Below, piece after piece: positions 8,721-17,884 of a stretch of 64,000 nt of DNA. Source of the DNA: Solirubrobacter sp963792915 (lineage in GTDB: Bacteria > Actinomycetota > Thermoleophilia > Solirubrobacterales > Solirubrobacteraceae). The stretch spans positions 434,001 to 498,000 of the forward strand of contig CAWBYD010000002.1 in assembly GCA_963792915.1 (NCBI GenBank). The letters run 5' to 3'. Numbering within the stretch: the first letter of the stretch is position 1; each line of letters opens with the position of its first letter. A program made the translations under genes and the position numbers. The notes beneath the pieces were generated by a model, which ran no database searches, was not told where the DNA came from, and worked only from the letters and a program-made list of their open reading frames with translations.

Positions 8721-8733
8721 AGCCGCCGCCCCC

Positions 8734-10020
8734 ATGGAGAAGTTCGTGATCGAAGGCGGCGTGCCACTTTCCGGCACGGTGGTTCCCGCCGGCAACAAGA
8801 ACGCCGCGCTCCCGCTGCTGGCCTGCGCGCTCGTCACCGACGAGGACGTCGTGCTGCACAACGTCCCGCACATCCGCGACACCGAGGCGCTGCTGGACCT
8901 GATGGCCGACCTCGGCGTGACGGTCGCGCGGCCGGACCGCAACACGGTCAGGCTGAACGCCGCGAACGTCCATAAGACCGACGTCGACCCCGCGCTGTCG
9001 GAGCGGATCCGCGCCTCGTTCCTGGTCGCCGGACCGCTGCTGGCCCGCTTCGGCCGCGCGCTGATGCCGCCGCCGGGCGGCGATGTGATCGGCCGCCGCC
9101 GGCTCGATCCCCACCTCGACGCCTTCCGCGCGCTCGGCGCGAGCGTCGAGCACGAGCGCGACATCGAGATCGTGGCCAAGGACGGGCTCGCACCCTGCGA
9201 CTTCTTCATGGACGAGCCGTCCGTGATGGGCACCGAGAACGCGCTCATGGCCGCGGCCGCGACGGCCGGCACGACCGTGATCCGCAACGCCGCCTGCGAG
9301 CCACACGTGCAGGACCTCGCACGCATGCTCAACAAGATGGGCGCGGCGATCGAGGGGATCGGCTCGAACGTCATGCAGGTCCACGGCGTCGCGCGGCTCG
9401 GCGGCTGCGAGCACACCGTCACGCCCGACCACATCGAGATCGCCTCGTTCATGGCGCTCGCCGGCGTGACGGGCGGGGAGCTGCGGATCGAGGGCTGCAT
9501 CTCCGACGACCTGCGGATGATCCGGCGCGTGTTCAAGCGCCTCGGGCTGGACTCGACGATGGACGACGGCACGTGCTTCGTCCCCGGCGGGCAGACCCTG
9601 CGCGTGGAACGCGACGCGGGCGACTACCAGTCCAAGGTCGAGGACGGGCCGTGGCCCGCCTTCCCGGCGGACCTCACCAGCATCGCGGTCGCGCTCGCCA
9701 CCCAGGCCGAGGGCAGCGTCCTGATCTTCGAGAAGATGTTCGAGAACCGCCTGTTCTTCGTCGACAAGCTGATCTCCATGGGCGCCGAGATCACGATCTG
9801 CGACCCGCACCGCGCGATCGTCATCGGCCCGCGCCGGCTGCGCGGCGCGCGCGTCTCCTCGCCCGACATCCGCGCCGGGATGGCGATGCTGATCGCCGCC
9901 GTCTGCGCCCAGGGGAAGAGCGAGATCCACAACGTGCGCGACATCGACCGCGGCTACGAGCGCATCGACGAGCGCCTGCGGGCGCTCGGTGCCCAGATCG
10001 AGCGCGTCCCGGCGGCGTGA
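8734..10020 (+). CDS. murA: UDP-N-acetylglucosamine 1-carboxyvinyltransferase with Asp at the usual Cys
   Basis: First committed step of peptidoglycan synthesis: transfers enolpyruvate from PEP to UDP-GlcNAc in the cytoplasm. 428 residues, normal length. Lys22-Asn23 (GNKNAALP) match the conserved catalytic pair. The mobile-loop residue that is Cys115 in E. coli is Asp117 here (PPPGGDVIG), the same substitution known in Mycobacterium tuberculosis and chlamydial MurA, which abolishes covalent fosfomycin binding. The protein should be active but intrinsically fosfomycin-insensitive. ATG 8734 follows a TAGCCT hexamer. The stop overlaps hisZ, so murA appears to head the histidine operon. Confidence 0.95.
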   Translation: MEKFVIEGGVPLSGTVVPAGNKNAALPLLACALVTDEDVVLHNVPHIRDTEALLDLMADLGVTVARPDRNTVRLNAANVHKTDVDPALSERIRASFLVAGPLLARFGRALMPPPGGDVIGRRRLDPHLDAFRALGASVEHERDIEIVAKDGLAPCDFFMDEPSVMGTENALMAAAATAGTTVIRNAACEPHVQDLARMLNKMGAAIEGIGSNVMQVHGVARLGGCEHTVTPDHIEIASFMALAGVTGGELRIEGCISDDLRMIRRVFKRLGLDSTMDDGTCFVPGGQTLRVERDAGDYQSKVEDGPWPAFPADLTSIAVALATQAEGSVLIFEKMFENRLFFVDKLISMGAEITICDPHRAIVIGPRRLRGARVSSPDIRAGMAMLIAAVCAQGKSEIHNVRDIDRGYERIDERLRALGAQIERVPAA

Positions 10021-10940
10021 TCCACCCGATTCCCTCAGGGACGCGCGACGTCCTGCCCGACGAACTGCGCGAGCTGCGCGCGATCACCGAAGGCATGCGC
10101 GCCGTGTTCGAGGCGCACGGCTACGGCGAGGTCGCGACCCCCGCGCTGGAGTACGAGGACGTCCTGACGCGCGGCGACCCCGCCGCCGCCGACCCCGCGT
10201 ACCGGCTCTTCGACGAGCACGGCCACGTGCTCGTGCTGCGCTCGGACATGACGATCCCGATCGCGCGCGTGGTCGCCACGCGCTACGCGTCCTCGCCGAC
10301 GCCGCTGCGCTTCTTCTACGTCCAGCACGCCTACCGCGCCGTGCGCCAGCACCGCGGGCAGCCGCGCGAGATCCTCCAGGCGGGGCTCGAACTGGTCGGC
10401 GCGCCCGGGCCCGAGGGCACGGCCGAGGCGATCTCGATCCTGTGCGCGGCGCTCGACGCGGCGGGGCTGACCGCCTACCGCGTGGGGCTGGGCGACGCGT
10501 CGCTGTTCCCGCGCGCGCTGGCCCGCGCCGGCGTGCGCGCCGGCGCGCAGATCCTGCACGAGCTGGCGACGCGCGACCTGGTCGGGCTCGAGCGCGAGCT
10601 CGAGGGCGCCGGCGCGCTGGAGCTGCTCGGCGTGGCGCGAGCCCGCGGCGGCGTCGAGGTCCTCGACGGCGTCGCGGAGGCCGACGAGCTGCGCGCCGTC
10701 TACGAGCTGCTGTCGGCGGACGTGCGCGAGCGGGTGATCTTCGATCTCGGGCTGACGCGCGTGCTCGGGTATTACACGGGCGCAGTGTTCGAGGTCTACG
10801 ACGCGGCGTTCGGGAGCCCGATCGGCGGCGGCGGGCGCTACGACGACCTGCTCGGGCGCTTCGGGCGCGAGCTGCCGGCCTGCGGCTGGGCGCTCGACGT
10901 CGAGCGCGTGCACGCCGCGCGGCTCGGAGAAGGGCGATGA
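10017..10940 (+). CDS. hisZ: ATP phosphoribosyltransferase regulatory subunit HisZ
   Basis: Histidyl-tRNA-synthetase-like paralogue that partners the short HisG to form the first enzyme of histidine synthesis. Class II motifs are visible (IPSGTRDVLP at the start, GLTRVLGYYTGAVFEVY and GGGGRYDDLLGRFG near the end). At 307 residues it lacks the C-terminal anticodon-binding domain of true HisRS, as expected for HisZ. GTG 10017 overlaps the murA stop by 4 nt; hisG follows with an ATGA overlap. Confidence 0.9.
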   Translation: MIHPIPSGTRDVLPDELRELRAITEGMRAVFEAHGYGEVATPALEYEDVLTRGDPAAADPAYRLFDEHGHVLVLRSDMTIPIARVVATRYASSPTPLRFFYVQHAYRAVRQHRGQPREILQAGLELVGAPGPEGTAEAISILCAALDAAGLTAYRVGLGDASLFPRALARAGVRAGAQILHELATRDLVGLERELEGAGALELLGVARARGGVEVLDGVAEADELRAVYELLSADVRERVIFDLGLTRVLGYYTGAVFEVYDAAFGSPIGGGGRYDDLLGRFGRELPACGWALDVERVHAARLGEGR

Positions 10941-11560
10941 GCATCCGGATCGCCGTGCCGCGCGGCGCGCTGTTCGGCGAGGCGCTCGACGTGCTCGACG
11001 GGCTCGGGCTGGACACCAGCGAGGTGCGCGCGAACGACCGCAAGCTGCTCTTCGAGGGGCCGGGACTGATCACCATGCGGCCCTCGGACGTGCCGACCTA
11101 CGTCGAGGCGGGCGCCGCCGACCTGGGGATCACCGGCAAGGACGTGCTCTCCGAGCAGGGCGAGCGCGGCGTCTACGAGCTGTTCGACCTCGGCTTCGGG
11201 CCGTGCACGATGGTGTTCGCGACGGTCGCGGGGGAGGACCCGGCGGCCGAGGCGCTGCGGCGGCTCGGGATGATGCGGATCGCCACCAAGTACCCGCGGA
11301 TCGCGGCGCGCTACTTCGAGCGCACGGGCCGCCAGGTGGAGATCGTCGAGGTCAAGGGCTCGGTCGAGCTCGCTCCGCTGACCGGGATGGTGCACGGGAT
11401 CGTGGACCTGACCGCGACGGGCACGACGCTGCGCGAGAACGGGCTCGTGATCCGCGAGGAGATCGCGGCCTCGACGGCGCGGCTGATCGCCAACCCGGTC
11501 TCCTACCGCGTCAAGGCGCCGGAGATCGACGCGGTGCTGGAGCGGCTCCGTGCGCGTTGA
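10937..11560 (+). CDS. hisG: ATP phosphoribosyltransferase, short catalytic subunit
   Basis: Condenses ATP with PRPP, first step of histidine biosynthesis. 207 residues: the HisG_S form without the C-terminal regulatory domain, which needs HisZ (encoded just upstream). Periplasmic-binding-protein-type fold; typical elements are IAVPRGALF at the start, GITGKDVLSE, and the PRPP-binding region GIVDLTATGTTLRENGL. ATG 10937 overlaps the hisZ stop. Confidence 0.93.
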   Translation: MSIRIAVPRGALFGEALDVLDGLGLDTSEVRANDRKLLFEGPGLITMRPSDVPTYVEAGAADLGITGKDVLSEQGERGVYELFDLGFGPCTMVFATVAGEDPAAEALRRLGMMRIATKYPRIAARYFERTGRQVEIVEVKGSVELAPLTGMVHGIVDLTATGTTLRENGLVIREEIAASTARLIANPVSYRVKAPEIDAVLERLRAR

Positions 11561-12719
11561 GGTCACGGCCGCGAACGCGGCGCAGGTCGCGGCGCAGGTG
11601 CGCGCGCTCGTCCCGCCCGGCGCGTCGGTGGCCGCCGAGGTGGCCGAGATCGTCGCCGCCGTGCGCGACCGCGGCGACGCCGCGCTGGACGAATACGAGC
11701 AGCGGTTCGCGGGCGCGCCGCACGCGCGGCTGACGCCCGAGGTGCGGCTCGACGCGGACGTGCGCGCCGGTCTCGAGGTCGCGATCGCCAACGTGCGCGC
11801 CGTGGCGCTGGCCGGCGTCGACGACGAGGTCGGCGTCCTGCTCTCCCAGGGCCAGACCGTCACGCTGCGCGAGGTGCCGGTGCGGCGCGCCGCCGTCTAC
11901 GCGCCCGGCGGCCGCCACCCGTACCCGTCCTCGGTCGTGATGGGCGCGGTGACCGCGCGCGCGGCCGGGGTCGACGAGGTCTACGTCGCCTGCGCCGACC
12001 ATCCCACGCTGCTCTCCGCCGCCGCGCTGTGCGAGGTCGACGGCGTGTTCCGGATGGGCGGCGCGCAGGCGATCGCGGCGCTGGCGTTCGGCACCGAGAC
12101 CGTGCCGAAGGTCGACGTGATCGTGGGGCCCGGCAGCCTGTGGGTGCAGGAGGCCAAGCGCCAGGTCGCGCACGTGGTGGGCATCGACGGCTTCGCCGGT
12201 CCCTCGGACCTGACCGTGATCGCTTCGGCCGGCGCCGACGCCGAGGCGCTGGCGCTCGACCTGGCGGCCCAGGCCGAGCACGGCGAGGGCTCGCTGACCG
12301 TCTCGGTGTCCGACGACCCAGCGCTGCTGCTCGAGGCGAACGCGCAGGTGCTGGCCGCCGATCTCGACGCCGCACTGGCCTTCGCCGAGGCGCTCGCGCC
12401 CGAGCACCTGCAGCTGGCGGGGGCGGCCGCCGAGGCGCTCGCGCCGCGCGTGCGCTGCGCCGGCTGCCTGTTCGTCGGCAACGCGAGCGGGACCGCGTTC
12501 GGCGACTACGTCGCGGGCTCGAACCACACGCTCCCCACCGAGGGCGCCGCGCGCTTCGCCTCCGGGCTCAACGTCCGCCACTTCCGGCGCCGGATGGCGG
12601 AGGTGCGCCTCAACGCCGCCGCACCCGCGCTGGCGCGCGCCGGCGTGCCGATCGCGAGGGCCGAGGGGTTCCAAGCGCACGCCGCGTCGATGGCCCTGCG
12701 TCAGAATCCACGGCCGTGA
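11550..12719 (+). CDS. hisD: Histidinol dehydrogenase
   Basis: Zn- and NAD-dependent four-electron oxidation of histidinol to histidine, the last step of the pathway. 389 residues, slightly shorter than the usual ~430 because the N-terminal helices are short. Expected residues are all present: zinc ligands Gln241, His244 (QAEHGEGS), Asp319 (FGDYVAGSNHTLPT), His377 (FQAHAAS), catalytic pair Glu285-His286 (LAPEHLQL). GTG start at 11550 overlaps hisG by 11 nt. Confidence 0.94.
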   Translation: MRVEVTAANAAQVAAQVRALVPPGASVAAEVAEIVAAVRDRGDAALDEYEQRFAGAPHARLTPEVRLDADVRAGLEVAIANVRAVALAGVDDEVGVLLSQGQTVTLREVPVRRAAVYAPGGRHPYPSSVVMGAVTARAAGVDEVYVACADHPTLLSAAALCEVDGVFRMGGAQAIAALAFGTETVPKVDVIVGPGSLWVQEAKRQVAHVVGIDGFAGPSDLTVIASAGADAEALALDLAAQAEHGEGSLTVSVSDDPALLLEANAQVLAADLDAALAFAEALAPEHLQLAGAAAEALAPRVRCAGCLFVGNASGTAFGDYVAGSNHTLPTEGAARFASGLNVRHFRRRMAEVRLNAAAPALARAGVPIARAEGFQAHAASMALRQNPRP

Positions 12720-13309
12720 CGCGCACCGCGACCCTCCAGCGCACGACCGGCGAGACCGACGTGACGCTCGCGCTCGGCCTCGACGGCACGGGCGCCGGCG
12801 CCCGCTCGACGGGCCTCGGCTTCCTCGACCACATGCTCGACCTGCTGGCCCGCCACGGCCGGCTGGACCTCGACGTCACCGTCACGGGCGACCTCCAGAC
12901 CGGCGCGCACCACACCGCCGAGGACACAGGGATCGTGCTCGGGCAGGCGCTCGACGCCGCGCTCGGCGACCGCCGCGGGATCGTCCGCTACGGCCACGCG
13001 ATGGTGCCGATGGACGAGGCGCGCGCGATGTGCGCGATCGACATCTCCGGGCGCCCGTTCGCGGCGCTGTCGGGGCTGGACCGCCTCCCGCCGGGGGACA
13101 TCGCGGGCTTCGAGCACGAGGCCGCCGAGGAGTTCTTCCGCGCCGTCGCGAGCGCCGCGCGGCTCACGCTGCACCTGGACCTGCAGGCCGGCACGAACGC
13201 GCACCACATGATCGAGGCGTGCTTCAAGGCGCTGGCCCGCGCGCTGCGGGCCGCGGTGGCGATCGATCCCACCGAGACCGGGATCCCGTCGACCAAGGGC
13301 GTGCTGTGA
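12716..13309 (+). CDS. hisB: Imidazoleglycerol-phosphate dehydratase
   Basis: Mn-dependent dehydration of imidazoleglycerol phosphate (step 6 of histidine synthesis). Monofunctional form of 197 residues, without the histidinol-phosphatase domain of enterobacterial HisB. Family signatures: GLGFLDHMLDLLARHG, TGAHHTAEDTGI, EFFRAVASAARLTLH and NAHHMIEACFKALARALR, which supply the His/Glu metal ligands. GTG 12716 overlaps the hisD stop by 4 nt. Confidence 0.95.
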   Translation: MTRTATLQRTTGETDVTLALGLDGTGAGARSTGLGFLDHMLDLLARHGRLDLDVTVTGDLQTGAHHTAEDTGIVLGQALDAALGDRRGIVRYGHAMVPMDEARAMCAIDISGRPFAALSGLDRLPPGDIAGFEHEAAEEFFRAVASAARLTLHLDLQAGTNAHHMIEACFKALARALRAAVAIDPTETGIPSTKGVL

Positions 13310-13920
13310 TCGCGATCGCCGACTACGGGATGGGCAACCGGCGCAGCGTCGAGACGGCGCTCGCGCACGTCGGCTCGGCCTCGGTCATCACCGGCGATCA
13401 CGACGCGATCCGCGCGGCGGAGGCGATCATCCTGCCGGGCGTCGGCGCGTTCCCGGAGGCGATGCGCAACCTCGAGCGCACGGGCCTCGGCGACGTGCTG
13501 GTCGAGCGCGCGGGCGCCGGCGTGCCGCTGCTCGGGATCTGCCTCGGGATGCAACTGCTCTTCGAGTCCACGACCGAGCACGAGGGCGCGCCCGGCCTCG
13601 GCATCCTGCCCGGGACGGTGACGCGGCTCGACGGCCCGCGGCTGCCGCACATCGGCTGGAACCTCGTGACGTTCGCGCGCCCTGCCGCGCTCACCGACGG
13701 GCTCGGCGCCGCCGCGGCCTTCTACCACGTGCACTCCTACGCGTGCCGCCCGTCGGACGCGTCCGACGTGGTCGGCGAGAGCGAGTACGGCGAGCGCTTC
13801 GCGTCGATCGTCGAGCGCGGCAACGTGATGGCGGCGCAGTTCCATCCCGAGAAGTCCTCGCGCGACGGCCTGCGCATGCTCGCGAACTTCGCCCGCCTGG
13901 CCGCGGTGGCGGTCGCATGA
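13306..13920 (+). CDS. hisH: Imidazole glycerol phosphate synthase, glutaminase subunit
   Basis: Class I glutamine amidotransferase that feeds ammonia to HisF. Catalytic triad visible: Cys79 (GICLGMQ), His180 and Glu182 (AAQFHPEKSS). Also IADYGMGN at the start and LPGVGAF oxyanion region. 204 residues. GTG 13306 overlaps the hisB stop and the end overlaps hisA; hisF lies two genes downstream. Confidence 0.95.
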   Translation: MIAIADYGMGNRRSVETALAHVGSASVITGDHDAIRAAEAIILPGVGAFPEAMRNLERTGLGDVLVERAGAGVPLLGICLGMQLLFESTTEHEGAPGLGILPGTVTRLDGPRLPHIGWNLVTFARPAALTDGLGAAAAFYHVHSYACRPSDASDVVGESEYGERFASIVERGNVMAAQFHPEKSSRDGLRMLANFARLAAVAVA

Positions 13921-14642
13921 TCCTCTACCCGGCGATCGACATCATGGACGGCAAGGCCGTCCGGCTCGTCGAGGGCCGCTTCGACGAGGCCACGACCTAC
14001 CACGACGATCCGCTGTCCGCCGCCCGCTCGTGGGTCGAGGCCGGCGCGCGCTTCCTGCACGTCGTGGACCTCGACGGCGCGCGCCACGGCGAGCCGCACT
14101 CGCTCGACCACCTGCGCCGGATCGCGGCCGAGACCGGCATCCCGATCCAGTACGGCGGCGGGCTGCGCACGGTCGACGCCGTGCGCGACGCGCTGCGCGC
14201 CGGGGCCGAGCGCGCGGTCATCGGCACCGCCGCGTTCCGCGACATCGACTTCCTCGACGCGATCGTGGCGACGTTCGGGCCGCGGATCGTCGTCGCCGTC
14301 GACGTCAGGGACGGCATGATCGCCACGTCCGGCTGGACCGAGACGACGCAGCTCCCCGCCGCCGAGGCCGTCTCGCGCCTGGGCGCGCGCGGCGTGCGGT
14401 CGTTCGTCTACACCGACGTCTCGCGCGACGGCCGCCTGACCGGGCCGGACCTCGAGGACGTCAAGCGCTTCGCCGGCGTCGTGCGCGGGCGCTTCCTGTA
14501 CTCGGGCGGGATCGGCACGCTCGAGCACCTGCGCGAGCTGGCCCGGCTGCGCCAGGTCAACCTCGCGGGCGTGATCGCGGGCAAGGCGCTCTACGAGAAG
14601 CGCTTCAGCGTGGCCGAGGGCCAGGCCGCGCTCGACTCCTAG
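13917..14642 (+). CDS. hisA: ProFAR isomerase (phosphoribosyl formimino isomerase) HisA
   Basis: TIM-barrel Amadori isomerase of histidine synthesis (ProFAR to PRFAR). 241 residues. Catalytic Asp8 (YPAIDIMDGKAVRLVEG) and the second Asp in FVYTDVSRDGRLTGPD are present, as are the phosphate-binding loops YGGGLRT and YSGGIG. In actinobacteria this gene may be the bifunctional PriA (HisA/TrpF); sequence alone does not decide, and no trpF is in the window. Confidence 0.9.
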   Translation: MILYPAIDIMDGKAVRLVEGRFDEATTYHDDPLSAARSWVEAGARFLHVVDLDGARHGEPHSLDHLRRIAAETGIPIQYGGGLRTVDAVRDALRAGAERAVIGTAAFRDIDFLDAIVATFGPRIVVAVDVRDGMIATSGWTETTQLPAAEAVSRLGARGVRSFVYTDVSRDGRLTGPDLEDVKRFAGVVRGRFLYSGGIGTLEHLRELARLRQVNLAGVIAGKALYEKRFSVAEGQAALDS

Positions 14643-15403
14643 TGCACTACAAGCGCGTGATCCCGTGCATGGACGTCGACGCCGGGCGCGTCGTGAAGGG
14701 CACGCGGTTCATCGACATCCGCGACGCCGGCGACCCCGTCGAGCTCGCCGCGCACTACGACGCGCAGGGCGCCGACGAGCTCGTGTTCCTGGACATCACG
14801 GCGACCTCGGACAAGCGCGCGACGGTCGTCGAGCTGGCCCGGCGCGCCGCCGACGACGTGTTCGTGCCGTTCACGATCGGCGGCGGCGTGCGCGAGGTGG
14901 CCGACGCGCACGCCGTGCTCGACGCCGGCGCGGACAAGGTCAGCGTCAACTCCGCGGCGATCGCGCGGCCGGAGCTGCTGGACGAGCTCGCGCGCGTGTT
15001 CGGGGCGCAGTGCGTGGTACTGGCGATCGACGCCAAGCGGCGCGCCGACGGCTCCTACGAGGCGTTCGTGGCCGGCGGGCGCACGCCGACCGGCAAGGAC
15101 GCGATCCGCTGGGCGCGCGAGGGCGTCGAGCGCGGCGCCGGCGAGATCCTGCTGACCAGCATGGACCGCGACGGAACCAAGGACGGCTACGAGCTCGAGC
15201 TCACCCGCCGCATCGCCGAGGCCGTCGACGTGCCGGTGATCGCGTCCGGGGGTGCGGGCGAGCCCCAGCACCTGATCGACGGCCTCAACGCGGGCGCGGA
15301 CGCGGTGCTGTGCGCCTCGATCTTCCACTACGGCCTGTACCGCATCCCCGAGGTCAAGGACGCGCTCGCGGCCGCGGGGATCGCTATCCGCCCACCGGCC
15401 TGA
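14642..15403 (+). CDS. hisF: Imidazole glycerol phosphate synthase, cyclase subunit
   Basis: TIM-barrel cyclase that, with HisH, turns PRFAR into imidazoleglycerol phosphate and AICAR. Catalytic Asp11 (VIPCMDVDAGRVVKG) and the second catalytic Asp in VVLAIDAKR are visible; phosphate loops TIGGGVREV and ASGGAGEP are intact. 253 residues. The GTG start shares one base with the hisA stop. The operon ends here; hisC, hisI/hisE and hisN are not in the window. Confidence 0.94.
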   Translation: MHYKRVIPCMDVDAGRVVKGTRFIDIRDAGDPVELAAHYDAQGADELVFLDITATSDKRATVVELARRAADDVFVPFTIGGGVREVADAHAVLDAGADKVSVNSAAIARPELLDELARVFGAQCVVLAIDAKRRADGSYEAFVAGGRTPTGKDAIRWAREGVERGAGEILLTSMDRDGTKDGYELELTRRIAEAVDVPVIASGGAGEPQHLIDGLNAGADAVLCASIFHYGLYRIPEVKDALAAAGIAIRPPA

Positions 15404-16673
15404 GCGCGTACAGCGACGAGTAGCCGGTCAGGAAGATCGTGCGCCCGTCGGAGATCACCGGGTTGAACGCGCCGCGGCCCATGTGGAAGACGGTGCGGCC
15501 GGTGCGCGCGCCGAGCCCCGTGGTGTCGCGCTTGCCGATGTTCGAGTAGTACACGACGTCGCCCACCACGGTCGAGCCGCCCGAGATCTTGCCGCCGTCG
15601 GAGTGCGTCCACTTGACCTTGCCCGATTGCGCGTCGAGCGCGTAGAACCTGCCGTCGTAGGAGCCGAAGAAGACGGTCGGGCCGGCGCCCACGTTCGCCA
15701 CCGCGGGCGACGAGTAGACGTAGCCGCCGGTGCTCCTGGTCCACGCCAGCTTGCCGCTGTCGGACGCGAACGAGTACATCTTGCCGTCCGTGTTGCCGAT
15801 GAACACGCGCCCGTAGGCGACCGCGGGCGTCGAGTAGAACTGGCCCGCGCGCAGCCCGAACGTCGAGCCCTTGGTGCCGGTCGACCACGAGCGCGTGCCG
15901 TCGGCCTGGTGCAGCGCGTAGACGCGGCCCGAGTAGTCGCCGAAGTAGAGCTTGCCGTCGGCCAGCGCCAGCGCGCACTTGACGGCGCCGGACGCCTTGA
16001 ACGTCCAGCGGACGCTGCCGTCGGCGGCCAGCAGCGCGTAGACCGTGCCGTTCTCGGAGCCGAAGTAGATGCGGTCGTTGTCGAACACCGGCGAGGACTC
16101 GGTGCGCGAGGGCAGCAGGCGCCGCCACAGGACCTTGCCGGTCTTGGCGTCCAGCGCCGCGACGAGCCCGGCCTTGGTGTTGCCGCGCGAGAGCAGCGTC
16201 ACGAACACGCGGCCGTTGCCGTAGGCGGGCGACGCCGCGGCCAGCACGCCCACCTTCTGCTTCCACACGACCTTGCCGGTCTTCTTGTCGATCGCGTAGA
16301 CGGCGCCGTTGTTCTTGAGCAGGAACAGCTTGCCCTCGGCCATCACCGGCGGGAACTCGAGCAGGGTCTTGCCGGGGAGCGTCCAGACGCGCCGGAACGG
16401 CGGGTGCAGCAGCGTCGAGGCGGGCAGGTAGTGGCGCCGGTCCTGCGAGTAGCCGTAGTACGCCCACACGAAGTTGCGCAGCGGATCGGGCGCCTTGGAG
16501 CCCTTGGGCGGCTCCGTGGCGTCGGGGACGGGCGTCTGCGTCGGCTCCGCGTGGAACTCGACGTCCGGGTGCGAGACGTCTCCCGAGCGGGTGAGCGCGA
16601 ACACCGCGCCGGCGCCCACCAGCACGACGAGCACCACGGCGGCGCCCAGGAGCAGCTTCTTCCTGGCCGACAT
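15384..16673 (-). CDS. Membrane-anchored PQQ-type beta-propeller protein
   Basis: 429 residues. N-terminal signal anchor KLLLGAAVVLVVLVGAGAVF, Pro-rich linker, then seven or so repeats of the form Gly-x-VYAxxxxxGxxxW (YAIDKKTGKVVWKQ, AALDAKTGKVLWRR, YALLAADGSVRW, YALHQADGTRSW, YALDAQSGKVKW), the WD/PQQ-dehydrogenase-like propeller. Such proteins are often BamB-like or bind cofactors, but no PQQ-dehydrogenase catalytic residues were seen, so its role is unknown. It faces the outside of the cell. The 3' end overlaps hisF convergently by 20 bp. Confidence 0.8.
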   Translation of the reverse strand: MSARKKLLLGAAVVLVVLVGAGAVFALTRSGDVSHPDVEFHAEPTQTPVPDATEPPKGSKAPDPLRNFVWAYYGYSQDRRHYLPASTLLHPPFRRVWTLPGKTLLEFPPVMAEGKLFLLKNNGAVYAIDKKTGKVVWKQKVGVLAAASPAYGNGRVFVTLLSRGNTKAGLVAALDAKTGKVLWRRLLPSRTESSPVFDNDRIYFGSENGTVYALLAADGSVRWTFKASGAVKCALALADGKLYFGDYSGRVYALHQADGTRSWSTGTKGSTFGLRAGQFYSTPAVAYGRVFIGNTDGKMYSFASDSGKLAWTRSTGGYVYSSPAVANVGAGPTVFFGSYDGRFYALDAQSGKVKWTHSDGGKISGGSTVVGDVVYYSNIGKRDTTGLGARTGRTVFHMGRGAFNPVISDGRTIFLTGYSSLYALRPVGG

Positions 16674-16701
16674 GGTCGAAGCAGGGTAGAGGCCGCGGTT
16701 G

Positions 16702-17838
16702 ATGGAACATCTGGGCGTGGACCTGCTCGAGCGTCTCCAGACCGCCCCGGGGGCGGAGATCGTGCTGCCGGCGGTGGCCGACGAGCCCGTGTACGTGGTC
16801 GGCGGCGCGGTGCGCGACGTACTGCTGGGCGCCGTCGCGCGCGAGCTGGACCTGGTCGTCGAGGGCGACGCGATCGCGGTCGCGCACCGCGCCGCGGCGC
16901 GTGTGGGGGGAGAGCTGACCGTCCACGAGCGCTTCGGCACGGCCACGGTGCGCGCCGGGGGCTACGAGTTCGACGTCGCGTCGGCGCGCCGCGAGACCTA
17001 CGCGCGCCCCGGCGCGCTGCCGGACGTCCAGCTCGGCGCCACGCTGGAGGAGGACCTCGCGCGGCGCGACTTCACGGTCAACGCGATGGCGGTCCGGCTC
17101 GCCGACGGCATGCGCATCTCGTGGCCGTCCGCCGACCAGGATCTCGCCGCCCGGCGCCTGCGGGTCCTGCACGAGCGCTCCTTCGAGGACGACCCGACGC
17201 GCATGCTGCGGATGGTCCGCTACGCCGCCCGGCTGGGCTTCACCGCCGACGCCCCGGTCGAGCCGGCGCTGCTGCGGACGGTCACCGGCGACCGCGCGGG
17301 CCGCGAGCTGCGGCTGGCGCTCGACGAGCCACAGCCCCAGGCGCTGCAGCTGCTCGCCGCACTCGGACTGGCCCGCGAGCTGTTCGGCGACGGCTTCGAG
17401 GTTCCGCCCTACGCGCCGCGCGGCCCGCTCGGCCTGGCGGCGGCGTGCGTCGGGGTCCAGGATCTGGCGGCCAAGCTCGATGTCCTCGCCTTCGCAGCGC
17501 GCGAGCGCGACATCATCGTCGCGGCCGCGACGAACTTCGAGCGGCTCGCCGCGGCGGCGCCCGCGAGCGACGCCGACCTGTACCAGCTGTTCCGCCGCCA
17601 GCGCCCCGAGACCGCCGAGCTGCTGGCCGCGGCGGGCCACGCGGGCGCGCGCCGCTGGCTCGAGAACGTCCGCCACCGCCGCCTGCAGATCACCGGCGAC
17701 GACCTGATCGCCGAGGGCCTGACCGGCGCGCAGGTCGGGGCGGGGCTCGAGCGCGCGACGGTCGCGATGCTCGACGGCGATGCCCCCGACCGGGCGACCC
17801 AGCTCGCCAGCGCGACTTACGAAAGCGAAGGTGCGTGA
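16702..17838 (+). CDS. CCA-adding enzyme / poly(A) polymerase family protein
   Basis: Class II nucleotidyltransferase acting on tRNA 3' ends. The catalytic head has GGAVRD (34-39), LDLVVEGD with Asp50, and RRDFTVNAMA; the neck has EDDPTRMLRMVRYAARLGF, the RNA-binding signature. 378 residues, without an HD domain. It may be a full CCA enzyme or one of a split pair adding C or A. TTG 16699 is possible but ATG 16702 is preferred. It stands 28 bp from the divergent propeller gene. Confidence 0.85.
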   Translation: MEHLGVDLLERLQTAPGAEIVLPAVADEPVYVVGGAVRDVLLGAVARELDLVVEGDAIAVAHRAAARVGGELTVHERFGTATVRAGGYEFDVASARRETYARPGALPDVQLGATLEEDLARRDFTVNAMAVRLADGMRISWPSADQDLAARRLRVLHERSFEDDPTRMLRMVRYAARLGFTADAPVEPALLRTVTGDRAGRELRLALDEPQPQALQLLAALGLARELFGDGFEVPPYAPRGPLGLAAACVGVQDLAAKLDVLAFAARERDIIVAAATNFERLAAAAPASDADLYQLFRRQRPETAELLAAAGHAGARRWLENVRHRRLQITGDDLIAEGLTGAQVGAGLERATVAMLDGDAPDRATQLASATYESEGA

Positions 17839-17854
17839 GCCCTTTGGGTTCTGT

Positions 17855-17883
17855 TTGACAACTTTTTCCTTCGCATCTATAAC
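17855..17883 (+). promoter_or_regulatory. Near-consensus sigma70-type promoter of the GH35 gene
   Basis: TTGACA at 17855-17860 and TATAAC at 17878-17883 with a 17-bp spacer. The leader would be ~30 nt. This is far closer to consensus than anything else in this G+C-rich window except the GH106 promoter. Confidence 0.8.
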
Positions 17884-17884
17884 T

